DNA of 32,891 bases from a virus. The stretch spans positions 1 through 32,891 of IMG/VR virus record IMGVR_UViG_3300046468_001408; one strand, written 5' to 3'. Positions 29,505 through 32,891 of the stretch are shown here, in pieces; within the stretch, counting starts at the first letter, position 1; every line of letters begins with the position of its first letter. The notes under the pieces were generated by a model. That model had not been told where the DNA came from. It did no database searches and worked only from the letters and a program-made list of their open reading frames with translations. The translations under genes and the position numbers were made by a program.

Positions 29505-30065
29505 ATGGCAGAGTTAAAAGTATTTAAAGAAACAGCGTTGCCAGGAACGCTAGAAGCAAACAGTGTTTATTTAATTAATCCGGCAGGTCAATCGACTTAT
29601 GTGGAGGTGTATGTAACAGGCACGTCAGCTTCAACAGTGCGTCGAATGATTAAAGAGAGCGATATTCAAGCGATGATTAACACAGCTATTTCTGGGATTA
29701 CTGCTGTTGAGGTTGTTGCAGATATTGCGGCCAGAGATGCTTTATCGCTAGCTGACAACGCAGTTGTTTTAGTTTTGGATGCGAGTTCTGATTCTTCAGT
29801 GAATAGCGGAGCAGCTACTTATATCTACAGTGATGCTTCAAGTTCGTTTGAAAAAATAGCTGAGTATGAAAGTATGGACTTAGCTATCAACTGGGCTGAC
29901 ATTCAAAACAAACCAACGTCAAGCGTGGCTGATATTGATGATGCGGTGGCTAAAAAACATACTCACGCCAATAAAACGCAGCTTGACAAGGTAGGCGAGG
30001 ACGGGAACGGATACTTTACCTACAATACCCAAAATTATGTAGTTGCAGGAATCACAGGATGGTAG
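29505..30065 (+). CDS. tail fibre-type protein
   Basis: A 186-residue protein. The N-terminal unit (KVFKETALPGTLEANSVYLI, then YVEVYVTG and TVRRMI) is paralogous to the start of the next, larger fibre. The C-terminal part has NWADIQNKPTSS and HTHANKTQLDKVGEDGNGY, motifs common in fibre shafts. The ribosome site is AAAGGGAGCATAAAAAATG. It probably forms part of the second adsorption complex, either a short fibre or an adaptor for the larger one. Confidence 0.78.
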   Translation: MAELKVFKETALPGTLEANSVYLINPAGQSTYVEVYVTGTSASTVRRMIKESDIQAMINTAISGITAVEVVADIAARDALSLADNAVVLVLDASSDSSVNSGAATYIYSDASSSFEKIAEYESMDLAINWADIQNKPTSSVADIDDAVAKKHTHANKTQLDKVGEDGNGYFTYNTQNYVVAGITGW

Positions 30066-30072
30066 TTTTTAA

Positions 30073-31971
30073 ATGGCTTTAATTTCAATTTATAAGGTTG
30101 TTTCAAGCGTTCCCTCAAGTTTAGACGCTAATGCCTTGTATTTGGTAAGGACTGGGGCAGGGTTTGACTTGTATGTATCCGATTCGACAGGCAGTGTTGC
30201 TTATCAAATAAATTCAAGCGGGGCATTGTTAAACGTCGTTGAGGACACAACACCACAGCTTGGAGGTGATTTGGATTTAAACGGCAATGATATTACTGGG
30301 ACTGGCAATATTAGCATTGCCGGTGAGATTGAAGCTGATATCCATATTGGTTCGCTTAGGGGTGAGATCCAATTTAAGGCAAAGGCTGGGGAGGCATTAA
30401 CTAAAGGCGATCCGGTGTATATTAGCAGTTATGACACCGTTGGTAATACACCAATTGTTGCAATAGCAGATGCCAACGATTCAGCAAAGATGCCGTGTTT
30501 TGGCCTTGCGAATGAAAGCGTGTCTTTAAATGCATCGGTTAATGTGGTTATATTTGGCACACTTTCAGGGCTTGATACAAGCAGTTTCAGTTTAGGGGAT
30601 ACCTTGTATATATCAAATACTGGGACACTTACTAATTCCAAGCCAACAGGGGAATCGTCTTTAATTCAAAACATAGGGAAGGTTCAGCGTGTTGACAATT
30701 CATCTGGGTCAATAAAGGTTGGTGGTGCTGGCCGGACAAACGATGTTCCAAACCTTGACCATGGCAATGTTTTTATCGGAAACGCAAGCAATCAAGCTGA
30801 AACGAGGGGGCTTACATTAGATGATATTGAAGAAACACCAACAAACAAGCATTTTACATCTGGTGATGAATCAAAATTAAATGGAATTGCAGCAGGAGCA
30901 GAAGTTAATGTAAATGCCGATTGGAACGCTGTTAGTGGGGATGCACAGATACTTAACAAGCCAGCAACAATTACAAGTGCGGAGCAAGCTAAACTAGGGA
31001 ATATATCAATTACACAAGCGGTAGACTTAGACGCAATGGAATCTAATGTCGAAGTAAATAACGCTAAAATAAGCAATGCAACGCATACAGGTGATGTGAC
31101 AGGCTCAACAGACTTAACAATTTCAGATGAAGCGGTAACTAATCCTAAAATGGCACATGTTGCGACTGGGACTGTTAAAGGTAGAGCAACGGCAGGGACA
31201 GGCGATGTAGAGGACTTAGACATTGATACAACGTTGAAATCAGCTTTAAACTTAAGTAAAACAGACGTTGGGTTGGGGGCTGTTCCAAATACAGATTGCA
31301 CGGATGCTTCAAATATTTCAAGTGGGACATTAAGCATAAATCGATTGCCAAGTGGGATAAACGCTGACCAAGTTGACGGACTAGAGGCAAGTCAATTTTT
31401 AAGATCAGATGTGGGCGGTACGCTTAACGGAGATTTAACGCTCAGCCCGACCCAGGGCTATTATGTAAGAAACAATGCTAATGTTTTTCACGGCACAAAC
31501 TCTACTGACGTCACCCCAACCCCAACTGACACCGCTTACTATGCCATTTTCGATAGCACACCTGTTACGAATACCGATATCTACAGTTACATAGCCCCAA
31601 CAGCGTCAAGTAACACAGGTGTTCAATTGCTTCAAGCGGGCAAATACAAAGTATCTTATACTCTAAATTGGCAAAATGCCAGCTACACCAATAGGACCAA
31701 TTTTTATACTTCATTAGTGAAACATTCGAGTGCTATAACCCCAACAGAAACAGAGCTGGCTGGATCACGCAGTTTTGGGTACGCAAGACATTATAATTAC
31801 ACTGCGTTCGCAACAACAACAAATGTGACAGTGATTGATGTTGCAGCTAACGAGTTTATAAAATGCAAAACGCAAGTTTCTAAAAATGGTATCGCTTTTT
31901 ATGATAACTTTACTGGCTTGGCATACCATATAAATAGTTCGATAGTAATTGAGTTTTTAGGGTCTATTTAA
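30073..31971 (+). CDS. large tail fibre protein with C1q/TNF-like tip
   Basis: A 632-residue fibre. Residues 1-50 match the attachment unit of the preceding gene (VPSSLDANALYLVRTG, DLYVSDSTGS). Shaft motifs follow: GGDLDLNGNDITGTGNISIAG, GDESKLNGIAAGAEVNVNADW with ILNKP, and DQVDGLEASQFLRSD (about 440). The C-terminal 160 residues (about 470-632) look like a C1q/TNF-type jelly roll: AYYAIFDSTPV, LLQAGKYKVSYTLNWQN, NEFIKCKTQVSKNG and IVIEFLGSI. This is the likely receptor-binding head. The ribosome site is weak. Confidence 0.85.
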   Translation: MALISIYKVVSSVPSSLDANALYLVRTGAGFDLYVSDSTGSVAYQINSSGALLNVVEDTTPQLGGDLDLNGNDITGTGNISIAGEIEADIHIGSLRGEIQFKAKAGEALTKGDPVYISSYDTVGNTPIVAIADANDSAKMPCFGLANESVSLNASVNVVIFGTLSGLDTSSFSLGDTLYISNTGTLTNSKPTGESSLIQNIGKVQRVDNSSGSIKVGGAGRTNDVPNLDHGNVFIGNASNQAETRGLTLDDIEETPTNKHFTSGDESKLNGIAAGAEVNVNADWNAVSGDAQILNKPATITSAEQAKLGNISITQAVDLDAMESNVEVNNAKISNATHTGDVTGSTDLTISDEAVTNPKMAHVATGTVKGRATAGTGDVEDLDIDTTLKSALNLSKTDVGLGAVPNTDCTDASNISSGTLSINRLPSGINADQVDGLEASQFLRSDVGGTLNGDLTLSPTQGYYVRNNANVFHGTNSTDVTPTPTDTAYYAIFDSTPVTNTDIYSYIAPTASSNTGVQLLQAGKYKVSYTLNWQNASYTNRTNFYTSLVKHSSAITPTETELAGSRSFGYARHYNYTAFATTTNVTVIDVAANEFIKCKTQVSKNGIAFYDNFTGLAYHINSSIVIEFLGSI

Positions 31972-31987
31972 AAAAAAGGAGAAAAAA

Positions 31988-32224
31988 ATGAGCTTAGAGC
32001 AAAATAAAAATAATGTTGAATTAAAAGAGCTTTATAGCAATGTTTTAGAAGCGGGGAAGGATTTTGATAATTTATCTGAATTACTAGATCAAGTTACCGA
32101 GAAGGTAAAATTGAAATTAAAATCGAGGATTGAATCGCTACGGCTAAACAGTCAATACGAATCGCAGGCAACGGCTGAGGAAAAATTAAAAATAGATTCT
32201 TGGTACGATTCGGTAAATTCATAA
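31988..32224 (+). CDS. small coiled-coil protein after the fibre
   Basis: A 78-residue helical, charged protein (ELKELYSNVLEAGKDFDNLS, LKLKSRIESLRLN), with the strong ribosome site AAAGGAGAAAAAAATG 16 nt after the fibre stop. The position suggests a fibre chaperone or a small fibre cap. No family is recognised. Confidence 0.72.
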   Translation: MSLEQNKNNVELKELYSNVLEAGKDFDNLSELLDQVTEKVKLKLKSRIESLRLNSQYESQATAEEKLKIDSWYDSVNS

Positions 32225-32228
32225 TGAC

Positions 32229-32251
32229 AGATATTGTTTTAGTCAATATCT
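32229..32251. terminator. stem-loop at the convergent gene end
   Basis: AGATATTG and CAATATCT form an 8-bp stem around a 7-nt loop (TTTTAGT). It lies between the rightward fibre operon and the leftward gene, with the latter's TAA stop in the loop. There is no long T run on either side, so termination strength is uncertain. Confidence 0.5.
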
Positions 32252-32825
32252 AAGTCGTCACCATCTTTATCAATAAACCCAGTCATTAAATTTGCAAGTT
32301 CATCTTTTCCAGCACAGGCAAACTTATTGGCTTGCGTTACCTCTACCGATAGGGCATAAAAGAATATCGTTCAGCCTCTGGATCATTCATAGAGCATACA
32401 ATATCAAGCGGCTTTTTATTATCGATTTGTTCTAGCAGTTGCTTTTTAATTTCTTCTGTCAAATATCTTTGATAACTCCCCACAGAAACGCTGTTTGCCG
32501 TGATTCCACCAGATTGGTTATAAGAAGTCACACTTACAGGCCTTTGTTCTGCATTACAATGCTTCTGCATGCCTAGTTTCTTTTTAATAATTGAGCCAAT
32601 TTTTAAAAATCCCGCAATAGCATGACACGACATTATAAATAACCCTAGAGTTGTTGCTATTATTGCAATAGGCCAACCAACGTATTGTGAAAATAATTCA
32701 AGATATCCTTTTAAAAAACTTAATACAGATAGTATTATTGACAAAATAAATACCCACATCTTTTTCTCAAAAAGTAAAGAGCCCCATTCCAAAGCAGATT
32801 TGATTTTACCCAAATTTTTAAACAT
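32239..32825 (-). pseudogene. two-TM protein gene, apparently frame-broken
   Basis: The frame from 32825 codes for 160 residues and ends at 32343 (AERYSFMPYR). In the -1 frame the coding pattern continues (ALSVEVTQANKFACAGKDEL, then NLMTGFIDKDGDDLDID) to a TAA at 32239. One extra T in the TTTT run (32358-32361 on the plus strand) would restore a protein of about 195 residues. It has two membrane segments (about 23-38 and 51-74), then a soluble part with NQSGGITANSV, a phrase common in TM-linked phage and bacterial proteins. The break could be a real mutation or a sequence error. Confidence 0.65.
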
Positions 32826-32831
32826 CTAATA

Positions 32832-32848
32832 ATCATACTATACCTCCT
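32832..32848 (-). promoter_or_regulatory. start region of the leftward gene: two competing signals
   Basis: On the minus strand TATGAT (32832-32837) ends 6 nt before the ATG at 32825, the leaderless pattern. AGGAGG (32843-32848) instead serves an ATG at 32836 in another frame, 6 nt downstream. Only a 1-nt indel in the T run at 32815-32819 would join that start to the main frame. Confidence 0.4.
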
Positions 32849-32891
32849 AAAAACCATCAATTTAATTATGCTAATGGGATAATTGCCTAAA

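Noticed and set aside
30792-31337. A 181-codon minus-strand frame under the large fibre gene
   Set aside because: Shadow of the repetitive fibre shaft; its Ser/Val/Pro composition reflects the plus-strand Asn/Thr/Gly codons.
1-32891. CRISPR array, tRNA genes, IS elements or diversity-generating retroelement
   Set aside because: I looked for regularly spaced repeats, cloverleaf patterns, transposase motifs and reverse transcriptase near the fibre genes and saw none.

Overview
The window is a late-gene stretch of an AT-rich tailed phage or prophage, contractile-tailed (myovirus) by its gene content. The head is HK97-type: portal, MuF-like minor head protein, HK97-fold serine protease, capsid protein with a coiled-coil delta region, and gp6/gp7/gp10-like connectors. 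The tail follows bacteriophage Mu gene order: gp37-like, gp38/DUF2635, sheath, tube, frameshifted chaperone, tape measure, gp43/N, gp44/P, gp45 spike, gp46, gp47 and gp48. The promoters are ordinary sigma70 type and the genetic code is standard. The host is probably a low-GC proteobacterium, but nothing in the window fixes it. Large terminase, integrase and repressor are not here; they may lie outside.

Layout. 1-870: three small genes of unknown role. 870-8224: head and neck, all rightward, interrupted by a membrane-protein insert at 4130-4711. 8205-10956: an accessory block with a DNA methyltransferase, two overlooked 26-residue membrane peptides, and two unknown proteins. Three of these genes carry the same promoter and ribosome-site cassette. 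10988-22432: the Mu-like tail and baseplate. 22526-24109: first tail-fibre module. 24173-25156: two more inserted genes. 25125-28650: leftward block with a DUF4116-like protein, an ImmA/IrrE peptidase, two unknowns, a RusA-like resolvase, a membrane protein with a 21-residue leader peptide, and a lysis pair (membrane/coiled-coil protein plus M15 endopeptidase). 28728-32224: second rightward fibre/adsorption module, starting with a BppU-like protein. 32239-32836: a leftward two-TM protein gene that looks frame-broken.

Working together. The rightward genes build the virion, with many start/stop overlaps that suggest translational coupling. The leftward genes cover lysis, recombination and probably lysogenic functions. 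Accessory genes sit at module boundaries with their own promoters, as expected for morons.

Most unusual signals: (1) about eight genes lack a Shine-Dalgarno but have a -10-like hexamer ending usually 6-9 nt before the start codon, which predicts leaderless mRNAs; (2) a threefold repeated consensus-type promoter/RBS cassette in the accessory block, much of which is bracketed by 15-bp direct repeats; (3) a small beta domain spread among three virion proteins and nested inside itself in one; (4) a -1 frameshift site in the tail chaperone; (5) a leftover fragment of a gp44-like gene before the fibre gene; (6) a perfect TTGACA-17-TATAAT promoter driving a leftward accessory operon.

No gene-free stretch exceeds 300 bases. 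The longest, 14257-14437, holds a promoter candidate and a weak hairpin. I saw no tRNA, rRNA, CRISPR array, IS element or attachment site. No similarity search was run; all family calls are from motifs and gene order.
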